From Candidatus Rokuibacteriota bacterium (GTDB lineage: Bacteria > Methylomirabilota > Methylomirabilia > Rokubacteriales > CSP1-6), in assembly GCA_003220685.1 (NCBI GenBank), contig QHTE01000044.1, positions 62,001 through 126,000 on the forward strand: DNA of 64,000 bases, read 5' to 3'. The position numbers and the translations under genes are program-made. Below are positions 35,963-44,831 of the stretch, in pieces (positions within the stretch are counted from its first letter, which is position 1; each line of letters begins with the position of its first letter). The notes under the pieces were generated by a model. It was not told the DNA's origin. It worked only from the letters and a program-made list of their open reading frames with translations, and did not search any database.

Positions 35963-37156
35963 ATGGCCCACAAAGGAATGCGCTTCGGAATCTTCCTGGC
36001 ACCGTTCCATCGGGTCGGCGAGAACCCCACCCTGGCCCTCGGCCGCGACATGGAGCTGATCGAGTGGCTGGACTACCTCGGTTACGACGAGGTGTGGATC
36101 GGTGAGCACCACTCCGCCGGCTGGGAGCTGATCGCGTCGCCGGAGATCTTCATCGCCGCCGCCGCCGAGCGCACACGGCACATCATGCTCGGCTCGGGCG
36201 TGACGAGCCTGCCCTACCACCATCCCCTGCTGGTGGCGCAGCGCTTCGTCCAGCTCGATCACATGACGCGCGGCCGCTCGATGCTCGGCTGCGGCCCCGG
36301 CGCGCTCGTCTCGGACGCGTACATGATGGGCATCGAGCCCGTGACCCAGCGGCCGCGGATGGACGAAGCGCTCGACGCCATCATGCTGCTCCTGCGCTGC
36401 GAGGAGCCGGTGACGCTGAAGACCGACTGGTTCGAGCTACGTCAGGCGCGCCTGCATCTGGCGCCGTACACGACGCCGCACTTTCCGATCGCGGTGGCGA
36501 GCGTGATGACACCGGCCGGCGTCATCGCGGCGGGCCGGCACGGTCTGGGCGTGCTCTCGCTCGGCGCGGGACTGCCGGGCGGGCCCGAGGCGCTCGCGAA
36601 TCAGTGGAAGATCGGCGAGGAGACTGCCGCCAAGCACGGCAAGACGATGGACCGCAAAGAGTGGCGCCTCGTCGTCAACGTGCACGTGGCCGACGACGAC
36701 GAGGAGGCGGTGCGCCAGGTCAAGCGCGCCGAGCGTCACGAGACGATCACCTACTTCGAGGAGACGCTCGGCCGCCCGCCGGGCCGCTCGGACGATCCGC
36801 TGACCGAGGGCGTGGAGATGGGCACCACGCTCGTCGGCTCGGTGGAGACGGTCGTGCGCGGCATCGAGCACCTGCAGCGGCAGAGCGACGGCGGCTTCGG
36901 CGGGCTCCTCTTCCGCGCCCACGAGTGGGCGACCCGCGAGCAGACCCTGCGCTCCTACGAGCTCTTCGCGCGCTACGTGATGCCGCGCTTCCAGGGCTCG
37001 ATCGAGACCACGCGCGGCTCGAACGACTGGGCGCGCGAGAACCGCAAGACGATCTTCAGCCCGAACGTCGAGGCGATCCGCCGCGCGTTCACCGACGCGG
37101 GCCGCGCGGTCCCCGCCGAGTTCAAGCAGCGCACGTCGGGCGCCCGCGACGAGTAG
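35963..37156 (+). CDS. LLM class flavin-dependent oxidoreductase
   Basis: Luciferase-like monooxygenase of 397 aa. Features are LGYDEVWIGEHHSAGWELIASPE, RHIMLGSGVTSLPYHHPLLVAQR and LGCGPGALVSDAYMMGIEP. The C-terminal part (ETVVRGIEHLQRQSDGGFGG) and total length are nearer the alkane/limonene monooxygenase-like branch than the 330-residue F420 reductases. Its transcript may be leaderless. It is convergent with the cytochrome gene at 37184. Confidence 0.88.
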   Translation: MAHKGMRFGIFLAPFHRVGENPTLALGRDMELIEWLDYLGYDEVWIGEHHSAGWELIASPEIFIAAAAERTRHIMLGSGVTSLPYHHPLLVAQRFVQLDHMTRGRSMLGCGPGALVSDAYMMGIEPVTQRPRMDEALDAIMLLLRCEEPVTLKTDWFELRQARLHLAPYTTPHFPIAVASVMTPAGVIAAGRHGLGVLSLGAGLPGGPEALANQWKIGEETAAKHGKTMDRKEWRLVVNVHVADDDEEAVRQVKRAERHETITYFEETLGRPPGRSDDPLTEGVEMGTTLVGSVETVVRGIEHLQRQSDGGFGGLLFRAHEWATREQTLRSYELFARYVMPRFQGSIETTRGSNDWARENRKTIFSPNVEAIRRAFTDAGRAVPAEFKQRTSGARDE

Positions 37157-37163
37157 CCCGACT

Positions 37164-37183
37164 CCAGGCTGCCGTTAGCCTGG
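37164..37183. terminator. bidirectional terminator hairpin
   Basis: CCAGGCT and AGCCTGG with a six-base loop, between the convergent LLM and cytochrome genes. Confidence 0.55.
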
Positions 37184-38041
37184 CTAGCGGACCCTGTTCT
37201 CGATCGGGGGCACCGTCTTCAGGTAGCGGGCGATCGCGAGGGCGTCGGCCGGCGTGAGGTCTTTGAACCCCGCCGACGTGCCGACGATGACCGTCCGCAT
37301 CAGCGAATGCGCCTCCTGCCCCGAGGGCTTCACGCCGGTTCGCAGGAACCGCGCGATCTGAGCCTCGCTCCAGCGGCCGATCCCGGTCTCGACGTGCGGC
37401 GTGATGTTGGCCGCCAGGCTTCGCTCCGGCCCGGGCCCGCCGGCGAGGAACTTCCTGTCGTCCGTCGACGCGTCGAATCGGCGGGGCGTGTGGCACTCGG
37501 CGCAGTGTCCCGCTCCGCCCGCGAGATATTCGCCGCGCGCGAGCCCCTCGCGCGGCGCGACCCTCGGCGCGGCGACGATGGTTCTGGTGGGAACCGGAAC
37601 CTTCAAGGACCGCGCCGGCACGGGCGATTTGATCGGCTTCACGGATCTCAGATACACCACCAGGGCTTCGATCTCGTCGTCCGCGATGTTGCTCAGGTAC
37701 TTGTACGGGTGGATCGGAAACAGCCGCGATCCGCCCGGGCGCTCGCCGCGGCGAATCGCGTCGACCACCTGCGCGTCGGTCCACTTCCCGATGCCCGTCT
37801 CGGCGTCCGGCGTGATGTTCGGCGTGTAGACGACGCCGAAGAAGGACAGGTCGAACTTCGTGCCTCCGGCATTCAAGCCGGCTCCGTCGGGGGTCGTATG
37901 GCATGCACAGCCCCCGGCCGCGCCGAAGACGTACTTTCCGCGCGCGACGAGCTCGGGCAACGCATCGGCGGCGCGGGCGAGGGCGGGCCAGAGACTCAGC
38001 GCCCATGCCGCCAGCAGCAGCACGACGCGGCCGAGGGTCAT
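37184..38041 (-). CDS. secreted c-type cytochrome with one normal and one CxCH haem motif
   Basis: Periplasmic protein of 285 aa with a signal peptide (WALSLWPALARA) and two cytochrome c domains. The second domain has a normal CAECH motif. The first reads GGCACH, with only one residue between the cysteines, although its flanks (GKYVFGAAG before, TTPDGAG after) are normal. Axial Met candidates are less clear. ATG 38041 overlaps the stop of the LLM gene at 38038 (ATGA), so the cytochrome may take electrons from that enzyme's pathway (inference). Confidence 0.85.
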   Translation of the reverse strand: MTLGRVVLLLAAWALSLWPALARAADALPELVARGKYVFGAAGGCACHTTPDGAGLNAGGTKFDLSFFGVVYTPNITPDAETGIGKWTDAQVVDAIRRGERPGGSRLFPIHPYKYLSNIADDEIEALVVYLRSVKPIKSPVPARSLKVPVPTRTIVAAPRVAPREGLARGEYLAGGAGHCAECHTPRRFDASTDDRKFLAGGPGPERSLAANITPHVETGIGRWSEAQIARFLRTGVKPSGQEAHSLMRTVIVGTSAGFKDLTPADALAIARYLKTVPPIENRVR

Positions 38042-39216
38042 CGAGCCGCGACGGTGTGGCTCCGCAGCGCCGGCAGCACCTTGTTCCCGAACTGGTGCAC
38101 CTGCTCGAGGAACATCTCCTGCGGCATTGCGCCGCGGTTCATGTTGACCAGCACGGTGGCGGCGCCGGCGTGGTCGGCCGCCGCGATGATCCGCTCGACG
38201 ACCTCGTCCGGCGTCCCCCACGGCCACTGCTCGGCCTCGCGCTCGACGTCCGCCATCGTCATGCCGCGAAAGCGCTCGCGAGCGCCGGACACCGCGGGCA
38301 GGTTCTCGGGGCGCACGTAGTCGAACGACGCTGAGCTCAGATAGCCGGCGTCGCGCTGGAGCGCGGCCTCCGAGATGTTGCCGTGGCTGAACAGCGTCTG
38401 GTTGAAGTAGAGCAAGTACGGCGCGGCCTCGCGCACCGCCCGGGCCTTGCTGTCCGCGACGTACGTGCTCGCCTGGATGATCAGATGGTCGGGCGTGAGC
38501 CGGTGGCCGTGCTGGGCCAGACAGCGCTCGTAGTAGCGAATGATGTCTTCACGCAGGCCGCGGATCGGCGCCAGACCCGGGGTGATCGGGACGTTGTGGC
38601 GTCCCGCCCACTCGATGGTTTCCTTGCTGCCGGTCACCGGTACCCACACGGGCGGATGCGGCGTCTGCACGGGCCGCGGCCAGATGGCAACGTCGCGATA
38701 GGACCAGAACCGGCCCTCGTACGAGAAAACCTCTTCGGTCCACGCGCGGCGGATGATCTCCCAGGCCTCTTCGAAGCGGGCGCGCGAGTCGGCCAGCGAG
38801 ACGTTGAAGACGTTGTGCTCGCGCGGAATACCGCGGGCGAATCCCGACACGATGCGCCCGTTCGACATGCAGTCGAGCATCGCGAGCTCCTCGGCCAGGC
38901 GAAGCGGATCGTGGAGCGGGAGCAGGTTGCCGTAGACCAGAAGCTTGAGTCGCTGGGTCCGCTGGGCGGCCGCGGCCGCGAGCAAATTGGGCGAGTTCAT
39001 GAGTCCGTAGGGCGAGGTGTGGTGTTCGTTGAACCCCACACCGTCGTAGCCGAGGCGGTCCATGGCCTCCCAGGCCTCGAGGTGCTCGGCGTAGGTGCGC
39101 ACGGCCACCTCGGGCTTGAAGTGCCGCCGCGGCAGCGGCCACGGCAGCTCCTTGCCGTCCTTGAGGTGGTCCAGGTGCTCCGCGTAGGGCAAGAGGTCGA
39201 ACACGAAGACTCTCAT
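38038..39216 (-). CDS. LLM class flavin-dependent oxidoreductase
   Basis: Luciferase-like monooxygenase of 392 aa (MRVFVFDLLPYAEHLDHLK; YDGVGFNEHHTSPYGLMNSPN; RFWSYRDVAIWPRPVQTPHPP). The start at 39216 lacks a Shine-Dalgarno; TAGCAT lies 11 bases upstream, so the leader is very short or absent. It shares the EHHxxPYGLMxSPN pattern with the protein at 25887. It is translationally coupled to the cytochrome gene and divergent from the cupin. Confidence 0.88.
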   Translation of the reverse strand: MRVFVFDLLPYAEHLDHLKDGKELPWPLPRRHFKPEVAVRTYAEHLEAWEAMDRLGYDGVGFNEHHTSPYGLMNSPNLLAAAAAQRTQRLKLLVYGNLLPLHDPLRLAEELAMLDCMSNGRIVSGFARGIPREHNVFNVSLADSRARFEEAWEIIRRAWTEEVFSYEGRFWSYRDVAIWPRPVQTPHPPVWVPVTGSKETIEWAGRHNVPITPGLAPIRGLREDIIRYYERCLAQHGHRLTPDHLIIQASTYVADSKARAVREAAPYLLYFNQTLFSHGNISEAALQRDAGYLSSASFDYVRPENLPAVSGARERFRGMTMADVEREAEQWPWGTPDEVVERIIAAADHAGAATVLVNMNRGAMPQEMFLEQVHQFGNKVLPALRSHTVAAR

Positions 39217-39295
39217 GGCCGCCAAGTATGCTACAAGCCAGGGCCCTTCGCTCGACTCCGAACTGCTATCATCCAGGGCTATAAGGAGGGCGGCC

Positions 39296-39856
39296 ATGGC
39301 CACGCACACCGGATACACCCTGGACCAGTTCCTCGCCGACACGCGCGCGACGATCAAGACGAAGGGCGTTCCGTCGGGCCTCGCCGAGATCCGCGAGCAC
39401 CTCGAGAAGCTCCTGCGCAACCCCGAGCTCCTGAACAAGCACCTGGGCGATCCGGTGCCCTACCGCGAGCGCACGACGATCGGCCACGACCCCGAGACCG
39501 ACGTCCACGTGCTCGTGCACGGGCGCGAGAAGGGTGGCAAGTCCGTGCCCCACGATCACGGCCCATGCTGGGTGATCTACGGCAACTACAAGAACCCGAC
39601 GCGGATGCGCCGGTGGCGCCGCATCGACGATGGGAGCAAGCCCGGTCACGCCGAGCTCGAGCTGCAGCGCGATTTCATGAACGAGCCCGGCCACGCCTCC
39701 GTGTTCGCGGTGGGCGACATCCATTCGATCGAGTACGGGAACGACACGTTCTTCATCCGCGTCACCGGCGGCGACGTCGAGACGAAGAAGACCTTGCGTT
39801 TCGACCTCGAGAAGAAGACCGTCGAGATCGCCGACCGCGCCCGGGGACAGCGCTAG
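39296..39856 (+). CDS. cupin-fold protein, cysteine-dioxygenase-like
   Basis: 186 aa. The cupin metal motif is SVPHDHGPCWVIYGNYKNP and the second motif is FAVGDIHSIEYGN, as in the cysteine dioxygenase/DUF1637 group, which oxidise thiols with non-haem iron. AAGGAGG precedes ATG 39296. It lies 11 bases before the D-aminoacylase gene, so they are cotranscribed. The substrate is not known. Confidence 0.82.
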   Translation: MATHTGYTLDQFLADTRATIKTKGVPSGLAEIREHLEKLLRNPELLNKHLGDPVPYRERTTIGHDPETDVHVLVHGREKGGKSVPHDHGPCWVIYGNYKNPTRMRRWRRIDDGSKPGHAELELQRDFMNEPGHASVFAVGDIHSIEYGNDTFFIRVTGGDVETKKTLRFDLEKKTVEIADRARGQR

Positions 39857-39867
39857 GAGAACTGAGA

Positions 39868-41580
39868 ATGTCGTACGACCTGGTGGTCAAGAACGGCACG
39901 GTGGTCGATGGATCCGGGCTCCCGGGGTACCGGGCCGACGTCGGCGTGCGGCACGGCCGCATCACCGCCATCGGGCGGATCCGCGAGCGGGCGCGCGAGG
40001 TGATCGACGCCGAGGGCCACGTGGTCACGCCCGGCTTCATCGACGGCCACACGCACATGGACGCGCAGATCTTCTGGGATCCGCTCGGGACCTCGTCGTG
40101 CTGGCACGGCATCACCAGCGTCGTGATGGGCAATTGCGGATTCACGCTCGCGCCCTGCGCCGAGGAGAACAAGAACCTGGTCGTCCGCAATCTCCAGCGC
40201 GCCGAGGACATCCCGCCGGCGGCCATGGAAGCCGGCATCACATGGCGCTGGACGACCTTCCCCGAATTCCTCGACGTGCTCGAGAGCCTGCCCAAGGGCA
40301 TCAACTACGGCGGCTACGTCGGCCACTCGGCCGTTCGCACGTTCGTGATGGGCGAGCGGGCGTTCGAGAAGCCGGCAGGCGAGGACGACCTCAAGGCGAT
40401 GGAGCGCCAGGTGCGCGACGCGATCCGCGCCGGCGCGATCGGCTTCACCACGTCGCGGTCGCCGGCCCACGAGACGCCCAACGGTCAGCCGGTCGCCAGC
40501 CGTTTGGCGACGTGGGACGAGGTGCGCCGACTGGTCGGCGTGATGGGCGATCTGAACGCGGGCCTGTTCGAGATCGCCGGCGAGGGCGTCGACCGGGCTC
40601 CGGGTGACCCGGGCCTGCGCGAGTACCACACGCGGCTGCGCGACCTCGCGGTCGAGACCGGACGTCCGATCACGTTCGGCGTCTTCAGCCGTCGCGGCGT
40701 GCCGGACGTCTGGCGGAAGTACCTCGCACTGCTGGACGAGACGGCCGCCGCGGGCGGGCGGATGTTCGCCCAGGTGCACAGCCGTTCCTTGAGCGCGCTC
40801 CTCTCGTTCAAGACGCAGATGCCGTTCGACCGGCTCCCGGTGTGGAAGGAGCTGCGCGCGCTGCCCCTGGCCGAGCAGCGGCGACGTCTGCACGACCCGG
40901 AGCTGCGCCGCCGTCTCGTCGAGGCGTCGGGCGAGCGAGACGGCCGGCGCCCGGTCGGGGCCGAGGCCAAGCCGGCGGATTACGACTGGCTGCTCGTCTT
41001 CGACTCGGTCGAGGGGCCGCATCGCACGGTCGCGGAGGTTGCGCGCGAGCGCGACCAGCATCCAGCGGAGACCATGATCGATCTCGCGCTCGCGCGGGAC
41101 CTCGATCTGTTCTTCCTGCAGCCCATCGCCAACGAGGACCAGGACTACGCCCTCGAGCTGATGCGCCACCCGCGCGCCGTCGTCACGTTCTCGGACTCGG
41201 GCGCGCACGTCTCGCAGCTCATGGACTCCTCGCTCCAGACGCATCTCATCTCCCACTGGGTGCGCCGCAAGCAGGCCTTCACGCTCGAGCAGGCCGTGCG
41301 GATGCTCACGCTCGTGCCGGCCACGCTCTGGGGCTTCGCCGACCGCGGGCTCGTTCGCGAGGGCATGGCGGCCGATCTCGTCGTGTTCGATCCGGGGACG
41401 ATCGCCGCGGAGATGCCCGAAGTCGTCGACGATCTGCCGGCCGGCGCGCGCCGGCTCGTGCAGCGCACGCGCGGCATCGCGGCGACGGTCGTCAACGGCG
41501 AGGTCCTGCTGCGCGACGGCAAGCACACCGGCGCGCTGCCGGGTCGGCTGCTGCGGGGACCGCTCGCGCGGAACGCGTAA
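39868..41580 (+). CDS. N-acyl-D-amino-acid deacylase/D-aminoacylase-like amidohydrolase
   Basis: Zinc hydrolase of 570 aa. Family features are VVKNGTVVDGSGLPGYRADVGV, metal HxH in PGFIDGHTHMDAQ, NCGFTLAPC, VGHSAVR, HSRSLSAL and VTFSDSGAHV with the catalytic Asp. The C-terminal sandwich is AADLVVFDPGTI and VVNGEVLLRDGKHTG. AGGAG lies just before ATG 39868. Members remove acyl groups from D-amino acids, or from compounds such as N-substituted formamides. It is followed by a second amidohydrolase. Confidence 0.9.
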   Translation: MSYDLVVKNGTVVDGSGLPGYRADVGVRHGRITAIGRIRERAREVIDAEGHVVTPGFIDGHTHMDAQIFWDPLGTSSCWHGITSVVMGNCGFTLAPCAEENKNLVVRNLQRAEDIPPAAMEAGITWRWTTFPEFLDVLESLPKGINYGGYVGHSAVRTFVMGERAFEKPAGEDDLKAMERQVRDAIRAGAIGFTTSRSPAHETPNGQPVASRLATWDEVRRLVGVMGDLNAGLFEIAGEGVDRAPGDPGLREYHTRLRDLAVETGRPITFGVFSRRGVPDVWRKYLALLDETAAAGGRMFAQVHSRSLSALLSFKTQMPFDRLPVWKELRALPLAEQRRRLHDPELRRRLVEASGERDGRRPVGAEAKPADYDWLLVFDSVEGPHRTVAEVARERDQHPAETMIDLALARDLDLFFLQPIANEDQDYALELMRHPRAVVTFSDSGAHVSQLMDSSLQTHLISHWVRRKQAFTLEQAVRMLTLVPATLWGFADRGLVREGMAADLVVFDPGTIAAEMPEVVDDLPAGARRLVQRTRGIAATVVNGEVLLRDGKHTGALPGRLLRGPLARNA

Positions 41581-41602
41581 GGCGCCGAACGCGGCCGGAC
41601 GC

Positions 41603-42448
41603 ATGCTGATCGTCGACGCCCAGATTCACCTGTGGGCGGCCGAGACTCCCGACCGCCCATGGCCGCCGGGCGGGGCCCAGCGGGCCCAGAAACCCTACCC
41701 GGTCACCAAGGACATTGCGCTCGCGGACATGAAGGAGGCGGGGGTCGACCGCGCCGTCGTCGTACCGCCCTCGTGGGAGGGCGAGCGCAACGACGTGGCG
41801 CTCCAGGCGGCGAGGCTCCATCCCGACCGGTTCGCGGTGATGGGGCGATTCCCTCTGGAAAAGCTCGAGAGCCGCTCACTCGTGGAGGGCTGGAAGGGCC
41901 AGCCGGGGATGCTCGGCATGCGCTTCACGTTCAACACCGAGCAGCATCGGCGATGGCTGACCGACGGCACCGCCGACTGGTTCTGGCCCGCGGCCGAGCG
42001 CGCGGGTATCCCGATGATGATGTCGGTCTCGGGCCAGCTGCCCGCCGTCGAGCGCATCGCCGAGCGCCATCCCGGGCTGAGGCTCGTCATCGATCACCTG
42101 GGCCTGCGCAGCGGCACGAAGGGCGAGGAAGCCTTCGCGGGCCTGCCAGCGCTCTGCGCGCTGGCGCGCCGCCCGAATGTCGCGGTCAAGGCCTCGGCGC
42201 TACCGTGCTATTCCGTGGAGGCTTATCCCTTCTGCGACGTCCATCCGCACATCCGCCGCGTCTACGACGCGTTCGGACCGCGGCGAATGTTCTGGGGCAC
42301 GGACTGGACGCGGCTGGCGTGCCCCTGGCGCCAGGCCGTCACGCTCTTCACCGAAGAGCTGTCGTGGCTTTCCGCCGACGACAGGGAGTGGATCATGGGC
42401 CGTGGGCTTTCGGAATGGCTCGGCTGGCCCACGGCCCGAGCGACCTGA
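41603..42448 (+). CDS. amidohydrolase-2 family (PDC lactonase/ACMSD-like) metal-dependent hydrolase
   Basis: TIM-barrel enzyme of 281 aa. Motifs are VDAQIHLW at the N-terminus, LRLVIDHLGL in the middle and MFWGTDWTRLACP with the catalytic Asp near the C-terminus. Relatives hydrolyse lactones or decarboxylate aromatic-ring breakdown products. It follows the deacylase by 22 bases. It is convergent with the VOC gene. Confidence 0.87.
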   Translation: MLIVDAQIHLWAAETPDRPWPPGGAQRAQKPYPVTKDIALADMKEAGVDRAVVVPPSWEGERNDVALQAARLHPDRFAVMGRFPLEKLESRSLVEGWKGQPGMLGMRFTFNTEQHRRWLTDGTADWFWPAAERAGIPMMMSVSGQLPAVERIAERHPGLRLVIDHLGLRSGTKGEEAFAGLPALCALARRPNVAVKASALPCYSVEAYPFCDVHPHIRRVYDAFGPRRMFWGTDWTRLACPWRQAVTLFTEELSWLSADDREWIMGRGLSEWLGWPTARAT

Positions 42449-42449
42449 C

Positions 42450-43058
42450 TCAGGCTCGGCTGGCGACTGGGCCCTCTTTCGCGCTGAACACGGGATTTTC
42501 CGCCCGGTCGACGAGCGCCTCCGCGCCCTCCGTCGGGAGCATTTCCGCGTAGTTCTGAGCGCCGTCGATGTCGCCCTCCCAGACCTCGCGCGGCAGCTCA
42601 TACAGGACCTCGATGCCGTGGCCGTCGGGGTCCGCGATGTACACGCTGTGCGTCATCCCGTGGTTGACCCGGCGCAGGAAAGGCACGCCCTTGCTCTGGA
42701 GGAAGGCGAGCTGCCTCAGCCAGGACTCCCGGTCCGTCCACGCGATCGCGACGTGGTTCAGGCCGATCCGAGCCGGCATCAGATTCCACGGCTCCGGGGC
42801 TTCACTGCTGCTCTGCGGGACCTCGGCCAGCGCCAGGTCGTGATGCGTGACGTCGCCGTTGGCGTCGAGGCCGCTGTAGAAGCGCATCTTGGGCCGCTGA
42901 CGTCCGGGAATCGGCTTGAGCTCGGCGACACAGCGAAAGCCGATGATCTCGGTCCAGAACCGATGCGACACCTCGAGGTTCCGCACGTTGAGGACCATGT
43001 GGTTGATGCCGCGCGGCGGCAGGGCCTGCGGCGGGACGGGCGCAGCGTCGTTGGCCAT
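42450..43058 (-). CDS. VOC-family protein, extradiol-dioxygenase-like
   Basis: 202 aa with paired beta-alpha-beta-beta-beta units. Metal-ligand positions are seen in GINHMVLNVRNLEVSHRFW, GLNHVAIAW and GIEVLYELP (final Glu). GGAGGG lies seven bases before ATG 43058, which is preferred over 43070. It may cleave or isomerise aromatic intermediates made by the nearby monooxygenases (inference). Confidence 0.85.
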   Translation of the reverse strand: MANDAAPVPPQALPPRGINHMVLNVRNLEVSHRFWTEIIGFRCVAELKPIPGRQRPKMRFYSGLDANGDVTHHDLALAEVPQSSSEAPEPWNLMPARIGLNHVAIAWTDRESWLRQLAFLQSKGVPFLRRVNHGMTHSVYIADPDGHGIEVLYELPREVWEGDIDGAQNYAEMLPTEGAEALVDRAENPVFSAKEGPVASRA

Positions 43059-43150
43059 GGTGCCCTCCATGTCAGCCTGAACGGTACGCACATTGTACGG
43101 CACCGGGCACCTCGGCACCAGGCAGCGCGAGCGCGCAGCCGCCCGAACGT

Positions 43151-43492
43151 CTAGAGGTCGCGGGCGGGGCGGAACAGGCGCCGGTAGACGTCCAGCCGTT
43201 CCATCGTCTCCGCGTCGAGCTGGCCGGTCACCGGCAGCTTCTCGGCGAGCTGGTACTTCTCCAGAGCCGAACGCGTCTGGGGACCGAAGGTCCCGTCGAT
43301 CGGTCCAGGATGATAGCCGAGATCCCGAAGCACGCGCTGAGCCTCTCGAACGAACGGGAGGCGTTGCGTCTGGGCCTCTCTCGCTGGTGTCGCGCCTACG
43401 ACGGCAGGCGCGGTCGGATCCGGCCGGCCCTGTGGCGCGAGATCGCCGTTACCGGCCACACCGATCACCGCCGCGGTCCAAATCGATTGCAT
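43151..43492 (-). CDS. peptidoglycan-binding domain protein
   Basis: 113 aa. One PG_binding_1 domain fills the C-terminal half (REAQRVLRDLGYHPGPIDGTFGPQTRSALEKYQ), with YxPGPIDGxFGPxT typical of the fold. The N-terminus is moderately hydrophobic (WTAAVIGVAG) but not a strong signal peptide. The ribosome site before ATG 43492 is poorly spaced, so the start is uncertain. Confidence 0.75.
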   Translation of the reverse strand: MQSIWTAAVIGVAGNGDLAPQGRPDPTAPAVVGATPAREAQTQRLPFVREAQRVLRDLGYHPGPIDGTFGPQTRSALEKYQLAEKLPVTGQLDAETMERLDVYRRLFRPARDL

Positions 43493-43603
43493 CTGACCAA
43501 CCCGCTCCTCTCCGCATCGAGCCGCGCTCCAGGGTCTTGGCCATCATCCAGGGGCTCGACGCCGGCTATCAGTAGTCGAGCTCGAACGGTCCAGGCTTCA
43601 GCG

Positions 43604-44107
43604 TCACGCCGATCGCCGAGTCATGGTCGGAACGACGCCGATCCTCGACTCGACGCGTACCTCAGATCCGAGCTGCGTTGCTTCTCGCTCGATGAGGCCG
43701 AGGGCCGCGTCACGAAGCTCGTCCGACGGAACCTGGCCCGCGACCTCCACCGTGACCGGTGTGCCCTTCCACAGCGGTACGCGCGCCGTGGGCGTGATCG
43801 GGAGGCTGAACAGCCTCGGATCGCGCAGCACCGCGTCGGAGATCCGCGCCTGGACGACGACGGCCTCGGTGTCGCGCTTGCGCTTGAGGTCGAGCAGCTT
43901 GATGAGCACTCCGAGCACGACCAGGACTGCGAAGAGCATGGCGACCACCGCGGCCGTCGACACCGCGCCCGACTGAGCCGCTCCGCCCGACGCGTTGCCG
44001 GACGCCTGCGGCCCGACGACGCCCTGAGCCCAGACCGTCCTCGCGGGCCACACGAGCGCGAACGCAGAGGTGACGAGAGCGGTACGCGTTCTGTCGATCG
44101 TGTTCAT
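43604..44107 (-). CDS. membrane-anchored BON-like protein
   Basis: 167 aa. A signal-like N-terminus (ALVTSAFALVWPARTVWA), a Gly/Ser/Ala linker, one strong helix (STAAVVAMLFAVLVVLGVLIKLL) and a C-terminal domain (TVEVAGQVPSDELRDAALGL; VRVESRIGV) that resembles a BON fold. GGAGG lies eight bases before ATG 44107. It shares the envelope neighbourhood with the small secreted and lipoprotein genes across the divergent gap. Confidence 0.7.
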   Translation of the reverse strand: MNTIDRTRTALVTSAFALVWPARTVWAQGVVGPQASGNASGGAAQSGAVSTAAVVAMLFAVLVVLGVLIKLLDLKRKRDTEAVVVQARISDAVLRDPRLFSLPITPTARVPLWKGTPVTVEVAGQVPSDELRDAALGLIEREATQLGSEVRVESRIGVVPTMTRRSA

Positions 44108-44217
44108 TGCCTTCACCTCCACTCGCGCGAAGCTGCTAAGTCCGTGCCACGGGCGGCGGCGGCGAGAGGCCGAGCAATTTACGGCATCGGAGTCTCCCCC
44201 AAGGGGAGCGCGGAGAA

Positions 44218-44284
44218 TGAATGACGCAACTTCTACACGCCCGGACCGTAAGTTCTACACTCCTGGACCGTAAGTTCTACACGC
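44218..44284 (-). repeat. tandem 22-bp repeats beginning TGTAGAA, possible solo IS21-type end
   Basis: On the minus strand TGTAGAACTTACGGTCC occurs twice in 22-base units (44274-44253 with its neighbour, and 44252-44231). A diverged third copy, TGTAGAAGTTGCGTCATTC, follows. Multiple ~20-bp repeats starting TGT are a hallmark of IS21-family ends. No istA or istB gene is in the window. Confidence 0.45.
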
Positions 44285-44372
44285 GGGGCGCGCGGGCTTC
44301 GCCGGCTCGCCGAGCGCTGTGCCGAAATGCACGGAGCGCCACGGAGTGCGCTGCCGATTTTTTTCGCGCGAT

Positions 44373-44389
44373 CGTGTAACGGCTACACG
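44373..44389. promoter_or_regulatory. inverted repeat CGTGTA-N5-TACACG
   Basis: Perfect six-base arms around ACGGC, 120 bases upstream of ATG 44509. Candidate operator; no flanking -35/-10 pair is convincing. Confidence 0.3.
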
Positions 44390-44508
44390 GCATAGGGCGC
44401 CGAAGTGCCGGCGTAGCCCGTTGAACGATTCTTCGTCTCCGATCTGTGTTCGTGGCACTGGCCTTGCTCCACCCACGGCCTGATCGCCCAACAGGAAGGA
44501 GGGTGCCC

Positions 44509-44823
44509 ATGATGCGAGTCCTGGCAGTCGTCGTCGCGGCGCTCCTGACGGCGTCGCTCGGTGTCACCGGGGTGATGGCCCAGATGAAGACCGACCCGGC
44601 CCAGAAGATGGAGCAGAAGTCCGACAAGATGGGCCAGCGGGTCGAAGGCACGATCAAATCCGTGCGCGGCAACACCGTGACGCTCGAGGACGGGACCGAG
44701 CTCTCGATCCCGAGCTCGGTCAAGGTCACCAAGGATCAGCTGAAGCCAGGCGCGCAGATCAGCGCCGAGTACGAAGAGAGAGCTGGCCAGAAGGTCGCGA
44801 AGTCGATTCAGATCAAGGGATAG
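44509..44823 (+). CDS. small secreted protein (DUF1344/DUF5666-like beta domain)
   Basis: 104 aa. The signal peptide ends VTGVMAQ, followed by a Lys/Met/Gln-rich segment and a small beta domain (VEGTIKSVRGNTVTLEDGTELSIP; QISAEYEERAGQKVAKSIQI). AGGAAGGAGGG precedes ATG 44509. It is followed after eight bases by a lipoprotein gene and a terminator, forming a two-gene operon. Function unknown. Confidence 0.78.
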   Translation: MMRVLAVVVAALLTASLGVTGVMAQMKTDPAQKMEQKSDKMGQRVEGTIKSVRGNTVTLEDGTELSIPSSVKVTKDQLKPGAQISAEYEERAGQKVAKSIQIKG

Positions 44824-44831
44824 GAGAGACC

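Larger units (their letters stand above)
44108..44508. other. 401-base divergent intergenic region with hairpin, 22-bp repeats and inverted repeat
   Basis: No gene seen. It holds CTCCCC-CAA-GGGGAG at 44194-44208, direct repeats at 44218-44284 and an inverted repeat at 44373-44389. The composition is lower in GC than the neighbouring genes. Confidence 0.6.
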
